Source: a virus. Taken from it: 29,070 bases of DNA. A model generated the notes under the pieces. It searched no databases, was not told the origin of the DNA, and saw nothing but the letters and a program-made list of their open reading frames with translations. Positions 1 through 5,916 of the stretch are shown here, piece by piece. The position numbers were made by a program, and so were the translations under genes. Location of the stretch: positions 1-29,070 of the IMG/VR virus record IMGVR_UViG_3300032073_000166, one strand, 5' to 3'. Positions within the stretch are counted from its first letter, which is position 1, and every line of letters begins with the position of its first letter.

Positions 1-30
1 TACATTTCCTACACATATTAATTTATTCAT
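1..30 (-). CDS. ssb: ssb start, cut by left window end
   Basis: The first ten codons read MNKLICVGNV, matching the start MNKLLCAGNV of the intact ssb ending at 1709. A clear Shine-Dalgarno (AAAAAGGAG, then TTAATTG) precedes the ATG at 30. The gene runs off the left edge. A separate ssb fragment enters at the right edge at about codon 23-24, so the two pieces may be one gene on a circular or circularly permuted genome (inference). The product would be a single-stranded DNA-binding OB-fold protein used in replication and recombination. The gene follows the 140-aa paralog gene (162-584) with a gap of about 130 bases. Confidence 0.75.
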   Translation of the reverse strand, partial: MNKLICVGNV

Positions 31-161
31 CAATTAACTCCTTTTTTTGATCATTTTGATTTGAGGAAACCCTTTAAGTTTAGGGTTTAATTTAACTGCC
101 TTTTTTTGAATCCTTAAATATTTTTTATAGGTAAAATAACTATTAAGGAACTCTATTATTT

Positions 162-584
162 TTAGCATGCTATAAAATTCTTTATTTTTATTTTTAACCT
201 ATTATTCTTGTAATAATTCTTGTTGTATAATTTTTTGTATATTGGTTGATGGCTTATAGAAACGTCTGGAAGATTTAAAAACCAATACATCATAGGCCAA
301 AATAACCAATATCGCCGGCTCATGCTCATCAATCTCCTTTTGTTTTTATATTTAAAATGGTAGTAATCATGATGTTTTTTTTTGTTTTCTGGGTTTTCAT
401 ACCATTTCTTCCTTTTATTAATATAAACTACGCGATCATGTTTCCCTAGTAGCTGTTTTTTATGGCCCCTTTTTCTTTTATCAACATCTAACTTATATAG
501 AATTGTGTCTATATTCTTATTCTTATTATTATTATTTTTTTCAGTTGTTACCGTTTCAGAAGGTTTTAAATCTAAATCCAACAT
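162..584 (-). CDS. Hypothetical protein, paralog of the 2065-2448 gene
   Basis: The family is not recognised. The 140-aa product has an Asn/Lys-rich N-terminus (about residues 1-30), a basic middle, then a hydrophobic aromatic stretch containing YWLFWPMM and LPDVS, and a basic tail with YNKNYYKNN. The second half aligns closely with the 127-aa product at 2065-2448 (YWLYWPMM, LPDVS, HNYYKKN), so the two are paralogs. The hydrophobic segment suggests membrane contact, flanked by positive charge. The ATG at 584 has no Shine-Dalgarno and lies inside a short ssb-like start (556-609), so translation may depend on coupling to it. Like its paralog, it sits just upstream of an ssb. Function unknown. 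Confidence 0.7.
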   Translation of the reverse strand: MLDLDLKPSETVTTEKNNNNKNKNIDTILYKLDVDKRKRGHKKQLLGKHDRVVYINKRKKWYENPENKKKHHDYYHFKYKNKRRLMSMSRRYWLFWPMMYWFLNLPDVSISHQPIYKKLYNKNYYKNNRLKIKIKNFIAC

Positions 585-609
585 TGGCTACACATATAAA
601 TTTATTCAT
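556..609 (-). pseudogene. ssb remnant: ten ssb codons then early stop
   Basis: From the ATG at 609 the frame reads MNKFICVANV, nearly the ssb N-terminus (MNKLLCAGNV / MNKLICVGNV), then GFRFKTF and a stop. It keeps a Shine-Dalgarno (AAGGA, spacing about 6), and its ATG overlaps the RNA ligase stop as ATGA. After codon 10 the ssb similarity ends and sequence of the 140-aa paralog begins in another frame. I read it as the scar of a duplication or deletion that replaced an ssb body. It may survive as a translated 17-codon leader that feeds ribosomes to the overlapping ATG at 584. Confidence 0.6.
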
Positions 610-1142
610 ACTATATCCTTCTTTTTTATTTTAGCCATGCGCCCGTCTGGATGATGGAACACTACACCTTCATACGTTGTATTTTTTAGAAACTCATATA
701 TATCTTGCTTTGTTCTATCAACTTCAATCACTTCTGCTTCTCTGTGGCTTATTAAGACATGCTCACTATATCCTTCTGGGTTTTTTTGGATTTTTGGACC
801 ACATAACTCATAAGTGCCGTTTTCTTTGTTTTTTAAATTGTTAAACCCTTCAACGTGAAACTTATTAGTATTATCGTTAAAATCTACTGGAACCCATCCT
901 GTTGTTTTATTTGTAATAGCGTCCTGCGTCTCTTCAATAAACCCTTCTGGCACTGTTTGCCCTTTCTTAATTTCTCTTCGCTTGTAAAAAAGTCCATCTT
1001 TAATCATACAGCAAGTACCATCATACTTTCTTTTTGCTGTTCCTTCCCCATTAAATACCCATTCACATGCTGGATGGATCTCGTCTAGCAATTCCCTCAT
1101 ATTCTCTGGGTTTCTCTTGTATATTGTTGGTATTTTTTTCAT
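606..1142 (-). CDS. RNA ligase, RLIG1/DUF5565-like
   Basis: The 178-aa product carries covalent nucleotidyltransferase motifs. Motif I is KYDGTCC at residues 39-45, with Lys39 as probable AMP-accepting lysine; an EGVV motif IV is at 158-161 and motif V-like AKIKKKD at 170-176. The KxDGTCC signature and the EGVVFHHPDGR-AKIKKKD ending are what I know from the DUF5565/RLIG1 family, whose animal member joins RNA 5'-phosphate and 3'-hydroxyl ends. It is compact compared with the animal enzyme (about 325 aa). Expected role: sealing broken host or phage RNA, for example tRNAs cut in defence (inference). No polynucleotide kinase/phosphatase partner is visible. Start supported by AAGGAAGGAAAG. The stop overlaps the ssb remnant start (ATGA). 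Confidence 0.75.
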   Translation of the reverse strand: MKKIPTIYKRNPENMRELLDEIHPACEWVFNGEGTAKRKYDGTCCMIKDGLFYKRREIKKGQTVPEGFIEETQDAITNKTTGWVPVDFNDNTNKFHVEGFNNLKNKENGTYELCGPKIQKNPEGYSEHVLISHREAEVIEVDRTKQDIYEFLKNTTYEGVVFHHPDGRMAKIKKKDIV

Positions 1143-1191
1143 TTTTCTTTCCTTCCTTTAATTACCTAATATGAATATTGTTTTTATTTAA

Positions 1192-1689
1192 TCATTGCCT
1201 GCCTCCACATCGTTCTTCCAAAATAGGGTTATCGAAATCTCCATACTTGGTAAGCCTACCTTCCCAACTCGTGTCTATAATATCTTCATACCAAGGAAAA
1301 TACGCTATAATATTTTTACCTTTGCATTCATACCAATGGTGATTTGTATTTGTTGGAATTGTGAAGGTGTGGCCAATGCATGACAACGCTTTTTCTTGTG
1401 AATAATATTCTTCATCTGTCTCTTGCCATATCACAGCGGTACTGAACGGGTTAAATGCTACAATACCGCTGTAATAATCTTTGCAACTGTCATTAAAAAT
1501 AGGTACTTTTTTTGCCTTAGCAATTAGAACATTTTTCTCAAAATCATAATCGATTATAGTAAGTGTTATGGTCTCTGTTGTTTTCCAACGCAAACAAGAA
1601 AAATTAGTTATACGTCTAAATTCTTCTAGCGAAACTTCAATTACTGTTCCATCATTAAGTTCATATGAATATGGTTTTTCTTTATTCAT
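1192..1689 (-). CDS. Hypothetical protein, 165 aa
   Basis: I do not recognise this family. The predicted protein is soluble and acidic/aromatic, with no signal peptide, membrane segment or coiled coil. It has a short repeat-free N-terminus beginning MNKEKPYSYELNDG and a histidine/tryptophan-rich patch (TNHHWYECKGK) near residue 120. It lies 19 bases downstream of the intact ssb and about 50 bases upstream of the RNA ligase, on the same strand, so the three are probably co-transcribed. The ATG at 1689 has only a weak ribosome site. A nucleic-acid or host-takeover role would be a guess from context only. Confidence 0.6.
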   Translation of the reverse strand: MNKEKPYSYELNDGTVIEVSLEEFRRITNFSCLRWKTTETITLTIIDYDFEKNVLIAKAKKVPIFNDSCKDYYSGIVAFNPFSTAVIWQETDEEYYSQEKALSCIGHTFTIPTNTNHHWYECKGKNIIAYFPWYEDIIDTSWEGRLTKYGDFDNPILEERCGGRQ

Positions 1690-1708
1690 TTAAATACTTG
1701 CATGCCGT

Positions 1709-2068
1709 TTAATTAAAAAAACTTCCAGAATCGCTATTTACATCAAGCTCGCTCTCTTGGTGTGCCTTCCCTTTTTTTAATCGGTTTATTCTCTCAATGA
1801 TATAAATATCATTTGGGTAAGAATCATCTATTTTTTTTCCATTTTGAACCCTAGCCGTCACGGATACCACATCACCTTTTTTTATATATTTCTCTAAATA
1901 TTCGGCTGCCTTTGCAAAAGCCATAAAGTTCAAAAAATCGGATTCGTACTCATTCGTAATTTTATTTTTATATTCTCTCGTAATCGCTATAGTAAAATAC
2001 ACTAAGGACCCCCCCTCATTCCTTTTGGGGTCTTTTGTGACATTACCTGCACACAATAATTTATTCAT
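1709..2068 (-). CDS. ssb: Single-stranded DNA-binding protein
   Basis: The 119-aa product has the SSB OB-fold pattern: an N-terminal strand MNKLLCAGNVTKDP, the central FTIAITREYKN and FLNFMAFAKAAEYLEKYIKKGD, then VSVTARVQNGKK. It coats single-stranded DNA and works with the Rad52-like annealing protein and RusA resolvase of this phage. It is short for SSB (bacterial ones are about 170 aa). The C-terminus is SDSGSFFN, a weak version of the acidic host-protein docking tip (classical DDDIPF). The 3' partial ssb at the right end is a close paralog and ends similarly (SFFN). Its start overlaps the 127-aa gene by four bases. A run of seven Gs lies in codons 18-20. Confidence 0.93.
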   Translation of the reverse strand: MNKLLCAGNVTKDPKRNEGGSLVYFTIAITREYKNKITNEYESDFLNFMAFAKAAEYLEKYIKKGDVVSVTARVQNGKKIDDSYPNDIYIIERINRLKKGKAHQESELDVNSDSGSFFN

Positions 2069-2448
2069 TTTTTTTCTCCTTTCATTTGTTTTATTATCCG
2101 CTTCTCTTTGATTAACTGACTATTTTTTTTATAGTAATTGTGCTTATGCCAGTTTTGATAGAATTTCTGTCGAGACAACGACACGTCGGGCAACGAAATA
2201 AAAAAAAACATCATCGGCCAGTACAACCAATATTTTCTAGACATATTTATCATATAGCGTTTTTTTGAGTATTTTTTTGAGTATTCCTTTGCTTTTTCTT
2301 TGTTTAACGGGTCTCTATACCAATCCTTTTTTTGCTTTAAATATAAATAATACTTGGGCTCCCCCTTTTTAAACCTGCTTATATTTTGTTTTTTGTCAAT
2401 AATCAATTTAAAGAATACCGTACCATTCAGGCTCGCATGGTGGTTCAC
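2065..2448 (-). CDS. Hypothetical protein, paralog of the 162-584 gene
   Basis: Family not recognised. The product is very basic with a central hydrophobic aromatic stretch (YWLYWPMMFFFISLPDVS) at about residues 70-88, followed by HNYYKKNS and a Lys-rich tail; it aligns with the 140-aa product at 162-584 over the last 80 or so residues. The stretch is amphipathic or membrane-associating rather than a clear transmembrane helix. The stop overlaps the ssb start (ATGA-type, 2065-2068), implying translational coupling. The start is uncertain: the longest frame uses a GTG at 2448 without a ribosome site and overlaps a 26-codon ORF (2408-2488). A TTG just after that ORF's stop is an alternative. Function unknown. 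Confidence 0.65.
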   Translation of the reverse strand: MNHHASLNGTVFFKLIIDKKQNISRFKKGEPKYYLYLKQKKDWYRDPLNKEKAKEYSKKYSKKRYMINMSRKYWLYWPMMFFFISLPDVSLSRQKFYQNWHKHNYYKKNSQLIKEKRIIKQMKGEKK

Positions 2449-2488
2449 AAATTAAATTTTTTGACTCTGCGTAATCTTTCACTTTCAT
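2408..2488 (-). CDS. Tiny ORF, 26 aa
   Basis: An ATG at 2488 preceded by TTTTAAGGACTAATTAT opens a 26-codon frame reading MKVKDYAESK at the start and CEPPCEPEWYGIL at the end. It has two cysteines and no recognised family. It begins 12 bases after the 109-aa gene and overlaps the start of the 127-aa gene in another frame, so it may be a real microprotein or a leader that couples translation into the downstream gene. Support is the ribosome site and tight packing only. Confidence 0.4.
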   Translation of the reverse strand: MKVKDYAESKNLICEPPCEPEWYGIL

Positions 2489-2499
2489 ATAATTAGTCC

Positions 2500-2829
2500 T
2501 TAAAAGTATTCTTTCATCCATAAACACACTGCCTCATGTAAGTCTTTTTTTGTCCAATGTTGAGGGGGATCATCCTTAATATACCAGTTAGTACCTAGAT
2601 AAAGGACCATGGGCTTTTTAGTATCGGCTTTTTCTGTATATTCAGTTGCTTTTATATCCGATAATATAACAGGGGGTTCTATAATAGGTGTATTATTAGT
2701 ACTATCACTATCACTATCACTCGAAGCGGCCCAGTATTGCGGAAAACTCTTTGTACGCCGACGTAATAAGTTCAATCTTGTGTTTAACTTACTTGTTGGA
2801 ATTACAGCTTGTGACTTTGTTATATGCAT
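2500..2829 (-). CDS. Hypothetical protein, 109 aa
   Basis: Family not recognised. The N-terminus is basic (LNLLRRRTKSF at about 18-29), followed by a low-complexity SDSDSDS run encoded by a tandem 6-bp repeat, a proline-rich linker, then a C-terminal piece with LYLGTNWYIKDDPPQHW. The layout suggests two small ordered parts joined by a flexible acidic linker. It starts three bases after the stop of the 44-aa gene, with AGAGGGG upstream, and belongs to the operon headed by the promoter at 2997-3025. Confidence 0.55.
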   Translation of the reverse strand: MHITKSQAVIPTSKLNTRLNLLRRRTKSFPQYWAASSDSDSDSTNNTPIIEPPVILSDIKATEYTEKADTKKPMVLYLGTNWYIKDDPPQHWTKKDLHEAVCLWMKEYF

Positions 2830-2831
2830 TT

Positions 2832-2966
2832 TTATATACCCCTCTCTTTAAAAACGGCTTTTTTTTTACTTTCATACTCTTTTTCACCAAATAAAATTTT
2901 AGTAAACATAAGATCCATAACATCGTTTTCATAATCCATAACCAATTTATTTTTTTTATATATCAT
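2832..2966 (-). CDS. Small hypothetical protein, 44 aa
   Basis: The ATG at 2966 follows AAGGAGG with an 8-base spacing and lies about 25 bases past the -10 box of the promoter at 2997-3025, so it is the first gene of that transcript. The product (MIYKKNKLVMDYENDV at the start, KEYESKKKAVFKERGI at the end) is small and highly charged with no recognised domain. The strong ribosome site and promoter placement are the main support. Confidence 0.6.
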   Translation of the reverse strand: MIYKKNKLVMDYENDVMDLMFTKILFGEKEYESKKKAVFKERGI

Positions 2967-2996
2967 CGCTGATACCTCCTTATTTTGTATGCTTTA

Positions 2997-3025
2997 ATAA
3001 TAACACTTAACAACTACTAAATCAA
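2997..3025 (-). promoter_or_regulatory. Sigma70-like promoter of the repeated phage family
   Basis: Reading the minus strand, -35 is TTGATT (3025-3020), the spacer is 17 bases, and -10 is TATTAT (3002-2997) preceded by AGTGT. Downstream follows TAAAGCATAC and then AAGGAGG. It matches the promoters at 6266, 25336 and 26369. The -35 overlaps the last codons of the initiator gene, so it restarts transcription for the 44-aa gene, the 109-aa gene, ssb and the RNA ligase. Confidence 0.75.
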
Positions 3026-3913
3026 CTGTCTGTTTTTATCTAAAATTAATTTACTAAAGATTTCAAGGACAAAGGCTTTAGGTGGATTCTTGAAAAGTCT
3101 CTTTGCCTGTAAAAAAGCTGCTTCCATTACTTCCTTTTTTTCATCCTCCGATAATTCAAAAGCCAGATCCGTCGCCCTAAGTATCGATGTCTCTCTCTCC
3201 TTTTTAATTTTATTAATATTATTGATTTCATTTTTAGCCATTTTAGACATAGACGTTTTTCTATCTTCTATATTTTTCAAGGTTGCGATTTCATCGGTCC
3301 ATTTTTTAAGCTGTGATGGGTTTTTTTCTAAATCCTTGATAAGTGCAAGCTTAAAAGCCTCTTTATTCCTTATAGGGGATTTTTCAGACCTTACAGCCAC
3401 AATTTGATCAACGATAGATAAAGCGTCAGTCCCTTTTCTTGTGCTTTCTGTTTTTAGACAATATTTATCTGAACCAGCTTTAAAGCTATTTTTATTAAAG
3501 GGCTGCTGCCTTATATGTTTATTATCTGGTTTATTATCTGGTATAGGTTGTCCATTTTCGGACGTTCCATTGTCCGATTTTGGATCATGGAGCGTCCCTA
3601 TATTGGATTCTCGATAATCCAAAGATTTAAGGGTATACCATTTTGTCCTGTCATATGAGGAATTGTTAAAATTCCCCACTAGCAAAAGTCCTTCCACTTC
3701 CATTTCTCGTAAAATAAAACCCATGCGTTTTGCTTTAATATAAGGGAAGATTTCGGAAAATGCCGCATAGCTGTTATATGTCCAGTATCTACCTTTATAA
3801 TAGTGCTTATTGTTCGCTTTATTTTTTTTTATCCAAAAGTCTATATTCTTAAGTATAATAGCCTTTTCGATACCATGCTTTGTAGCAAGCTGTACACTAA
3901 AAGAGTGTTCCAT
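3017..3913 (-). CDS. Phage replication initiator-like protein (N-terminal winged helix)
   Basis: The 298-aa product starts MEHSFSVQLATKHGIEKAII, then FWIKKNKANN and YWTYNSYAAFSEIFPYI. This is the winged-helix N-terminus I know from phage replisome-organiser/initiator proteins that bind the origin and recruit the host helicase. A polar low-complexity linker (about 105-160) leads to a helical, charged C-terminal half (about 165-298) likely used for partner binding. No helicase, primase or polymerase gene is visible, so it probably recruits the host replisome. It starts just after the Gam/Gp157-like gene with GGGGAG upstream. The origin is often inside or beside such genes, but I see no clear iterons in it. 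Confidence 0.6.
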   Translation of the reverse strand: MEHSFSVQLATKHGIEKAIILKNIDFWIKKNKANNKHYYKGRYWTYNSYAAFSEIFPYIKAKRMGFILREMEVEGLLLVGNFNNSSYDRTKWYTLKSLDYRESNIGTLHDPKSDNGTSENGQPIPDNKPDNKHIRQQPFNKNSFKAGSDKYCLKTESTRKGTDALSIVDQIVAVRSEKSPIRNKEAFKLALIKDLEKNPSQLKKWTDEIATLKNIEDRKTSMSKMAKNEINNINKIKKERETSILRATDLAFELSEDEKKEVMEAAFLQAKRLFKNPPKAFVLEIFSKLILDKNRQLI

Positions 3914-3920
3914 TAATGCA

Positions 3921-4454
3921 CTACTCCCCGACTTTTCTAAAAGATAAAATTTGTTTTTCTTCTAAGCTAACGTGGGGCAACTCAACTAGTTCCCCGGTGT
4001 GCTTATCAACGATTTTCTCATCAACTAAATTATACCTTTCTTTAAATTTTATGCTATCAAATTTATTAACAGTTTTCCCAAATCCATTCTCTGCCCAATA
4101 ATCGGGGTCCGGCTTTAAATTTAGCTTAGGTTTAGCTAAAGAAATTTTCCCAATATCAGGGAAATGGTCAATAGACATGGAGCCACTTTTTGTTTTCCTA
4201 GCAAAAACATGCATATTAGACTTTATGTAGTTTTCTATTAAAACTAATTGCTCTTCTCGTTTTTTTATATCTGTAGAATAATGTGCAACAACTTCATTTT
4301 TTATTGATTTTTGTTCGGCAATCTCTTTTCTTGTATTTGTATATTTCTGCAACACTTTTCGCCAATACAACGCCGATTTCTTATCTTCATTTTCTAAACC
4401 ATGAAACATATTAAAATTCTCTGTACTCTCTTGATTGTTTTCGTTCGCTTTCAT
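3921..4454 (-). CDS. Gam/Gp157-like coiled-coil protein
   Basis: The 177-aa product has a long charged helix (about 30-95: LYWRKVLQKYTNTRKEIAEQ, then KREEQLVLIENYIKSNM) followed by a compact part with KTKSGSMSIDHFPDIGKISL and an ending DKHTGELVELPHVSLEEK. This helix-then-beta arrangement resembles Mu Gam-type nuclease inhibitors and siphophage Gp157 proteins, which sit beside annealing proteins in phage recombination modules; I cannot decide between them. Gam-type proteins bind DNA ends and block host exonucleases. Its place between the Rad52-like gene and the initiator supports a recombination role. The ribosome site is AAAAAGGAG. Confidence 0.5.
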   Translation of the reverse strand: MKANENNQESTENFNMFHGLENEDKKSALYWRKVLQKYTNTRKEIAEQKSIKNEVVAHYSTDIKKREEQLVLIENYIKSNMHVFARKTKSGSMSIDHFPDIGKISLAKPKLNLKPDPDYWAENGFGKTVNKFDSIKFKERYNLVDEKIVDKHTGELVELPHVSLEEKQILSFRKVGE

Positions 4455-4476
4455 TTGTATAACTCCTTTTTAAAAT

Positions 4477-4620
4477 CTAGACTGTATAACAGCTTTTTAT
4501 AAATAAATCCGCAATAGCAGACCCTTTAAAAACTCTGTTTAATTTTATATAGCTAAAATGATCTTTAGACCTTTTAGCGCATGCTTTTTCGTTCTTGACT
4601 TTTTTTTTCATATCTGTCAT
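4477..4620 (-). CDS. Small basic protein, 47 aa
   Basis: The ATG at 4620 has a strong site (AAAAAGGAG, spacing 7). The product is MTDMKKKVKNEKACAKRSKD at the N-terminus and FIKSCYTV at the end: basic first half, more hydrophobic second half, no recognised family. It lies 22 bases upstream of the Gam/Gp157-like gene and about 100 bases after the 81-aa gene. Charge suggests nucleic-acid contact, but this is not established. Confidence 0.55.
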   Translation of the reverse strand: MTDMKKKVKNEKACAKRSKDHFSYIKLNRVFKGSAIADLFIKSCYTV

Positions 4621-4686
4621 GATAAAACTCCTTTTTAAATTTAATTAATGCCACACGCTATTACTTAAATTTTTTGTATAACATTC

Positions 4687-4714
4687 ATGAGGCTAACGCC
4701 TCATTTTTGTTTTT
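4687..4714 (+). terminator. Hairpin with T-tract, oriented for plus-strand transcripts
   Basis: ATGAGGC-TAAC-GCCTCAT forms a perfect 7-bp stem with a 4-base loop, followed on the plus strand by TTTTGTTTTT. This is a standard intrinsic terminator shape for transcription running left to right. No gene I support is on that strand. On the minus strand the same stem follows the 81-aa gene but is not followed by T residues, so it would be a weak terminator there. It may act on antisense RNA, or simply as an mRNA-end hairpin. Confidence 0.5.
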
Positions 4715-4720
4715 AATCTG

Positions 4721-4966
4721 CTACTCTACCCAAAACATAAGCTCATCAAAGCTATATTTATTGTTAAATCCTGCCAAAATTCTACGAGCATAGGTCGTTG
4801 ACGCGGTTATATCAACCCTGTCCGCTTTCGATAAATTACTTAAATATTGAGGGTTTTCAGATCCTATTATCTTTGAAAATTCCTGTTGGTTTAATACCTC
4901 GTTTTTTAAAGCTGTAAAAAAAGGCTTTTCTTTTAATTTACATTTCAACCGTCGTTGCTTTCTCAT
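4721..4966 (-). CDS. Small putative DNA-binding protein, 81 aa
   Basis: The product begins with a basic segment (MRKQRRLKCKLKEKPF) followed by a helical region LNQQEFSKIIGSENPQYLSN that resembles a helix-turn-helix with a serine/glutamine recognition helix, and ends FDELMFWVE. I place it tentatively with small phage regulators. Its ribosome site (AAGGAGGTGAT) is almost a full match to the 16S tail, the strongest in the window. A candidate operator and promoter lie directly upstream (4996-5049), which would fit autoregulation. It is the only recognisable regulator candidate besides the 75-aa gene. Confidence 0.5.
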   Translation of the reverse strand: MRKQRRLKCKLKEKPFFTALKNEVLNQQEFSKIIGSENPQYLSNLSKADRVDITASTTYARRILAGFNNKYSFDELMFWVE

Positions 4967-4995
4967 TTTATCACCTCCTTAATTATACATTCTAC

Positions 4996-5024
4996 ATAAT
5001 AACACAAAGTAATAAAAAATTAAA
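4996..5024 (-). promoter_or_regulatory. Weak promoter before the 81-aa gene
   Basis: The -10 box TATTAT (5001-4996), preceded by GTGT, matches the repeated promoter family, but the -35 position at 17-base spacing reads TTTAAT, a poor match. The operator-like repeats at 5025-5049 abut the -35. A poor -35 with adjacent repeats is typical of an activator-dependent promoter (inference). Confidence 0.5.
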
Positions 5025-5049
5025 GAACATGTGTTCACCATGCGTTCAC
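5025..5049. promoter_or_regulatory. Operator-like repeats
   Basis: GAACA-TG-TGTTC (5025-5036) is a perfect 5-bp inverted repeat. On the plus strand GTTCAC occurs at 5033-5038 and again as GTTCAC at 5044-5049, 11 bases apart, so the half-sites lie on one face of the helix. The array abuts the -35 of the weak promoter before the 81-aa gene. It is a likely binding site for a dimeric regulator, possibly the 81-aa or 75-aa product. Confidence 0.45.
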
Positions 5050-5059
5050 TAGTCAATTT

Positions 5060-5287
5060 TTAGATTATATCTGTAATTTTTGATAATGTATTGTTTGTTT
5101 TTTCTAGTTTTGTGTAGCTAACCTTCATGGTTTTATCATAAGATCGCTTAAAATTCCTAGCTATCCATTGATGACAATTTTGGTACTGCCAATCATAAAT
5201 TTTAGATATTTGTCTAATGGTCAACCCGCTATTTTCAAGTTTTTGTATAGCTGAAATATTATAGTTTGAATTAGGTTTTTTTTTCAT
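5060..5287 (-). CDS. Small helix-turn-helix-like protein, 75 aa
   Basis: The product contains ISAIQKLENSGLTIRQISKI followed by YDWQYQNCHQWIARNF, a pattern like a resolvase/transposase-type or homeodomain-like helix-turn-helix (LTIRQISKIYDW as helix-turn, NCHQWIAR as recognition helix). The C-terminus is Lys/Thr-rich. It overlaps the Rad52-like stop by ATGA and has its own site (AGGAG, spacing 8). It ends about 10 bases before the operator-like repeats at 5025-5049. I infer DNA binding but not a specific role. Confidence 0.5.
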   Translation of the reverse strand: MKKKPNSNYNISAIQKLENSGLTIRQISKIYDWQYQNCHQWIARNFKRSYDKTMKVSYTKLEKTNNTLSKITDII

Positions 5288-5916
5288 ACTTGAAACTCCT
5301 GTAATCTCTTGATCATATTTGAGGCTTCATTTATGCCGAGATCTTCCAGAGACTTTACATCGTATTCACTCAACAAGTTTAAAAAATTAAAGTTGGGTTG
5401 CTTTGTTTTTACACTAAAAACCAGCTTTTCTATATAATTTGTTTGGGCCAGACTTAGCTTTTTTTTATTTTTCATTTTTATAGTATCCTCTCTCATTGAA
5501 CCATTGTCATTTTCGTCTTTTTTAATTTTGTCTAAAATCTCTGGGGGGACTTCTCCTTTAAAAACTGAACTTCCAATACCGTAATAACTCACGCATTTAT
5601 TTAATGCGTCGGTTACGGCAGATTTGTATGTGTCACCCCAAGAGGCGCCCTTTATTTTAATAGCTCCTCCATATTGCTCTATTTTCATGGTGTGTCTAGG
5701 CTTAAAACATACCCTAACCAAAACCTCTTGGTCTATTCGCTCGGTTTCTATAATATCAAATGTCCACTGTCCTGCACCGAAAACATCATTTATTCTTTCT
5801 GTGATATATCCGGCTTGAATAGTTGTTAATCTTCGTTGGCCAAAAAGTAAGGGTTTCATGGCTTTTGCTGGAAAATCCCTTTTTAATAATTCGGCGTTTA
5901 ATTTAAAATCACTCAT
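5284..5916 (-). CDS. Rad52-like single-strand annealing protein
   Basis: The 210-aa product has the Rad52/Rad22 core: LTTIQAGYITERINDVFG at about 30-47, GQWTFDIIETE at 49-59, and WGDTYKSAVTDALNKCVSYY at 93-112, the signature helix-turn of the family. These proteins form rings that anneal complementary single strands during phage recombination. After about residue 125 the protein is Lys/Asp-rich, a variable C-terminal tail likely to contact partners such as SSB. It starts directly after the 106-aa gene (TGA then ATG) and overlaps the 75-aa gene. The nearby SSB, Gam/Gp157-like protein and RusA make a coherent recombination set. Confidence 0.85.
   Translation of the reverse strand: MSDFKLNAELLKRDFPAKAMKPLLFGQRRLTTIQAGYITERINDVFGAGQWTFDIIETERIDQEVLVRVCFKPRHTMKIEQYGGAIKIKGASWGDTYKSAVTDALNKCVSYYGIGSSVFKGEVPPEILDKIKKDENDNGSMREDTIKMKNKKKLSLAQTNYIEKLVFSVKTKQPNFNFLNLLSEYDVKSLEDLGINEASNMIKRLQEFQV

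Noticed and set aside
67-88. AAACCC-N10-GGGTTT hairpin before the left-end ssb
   Set aside because: Six-bp stem, weak GC content, no T-tract on the minus strand; not enough to call a terminator.
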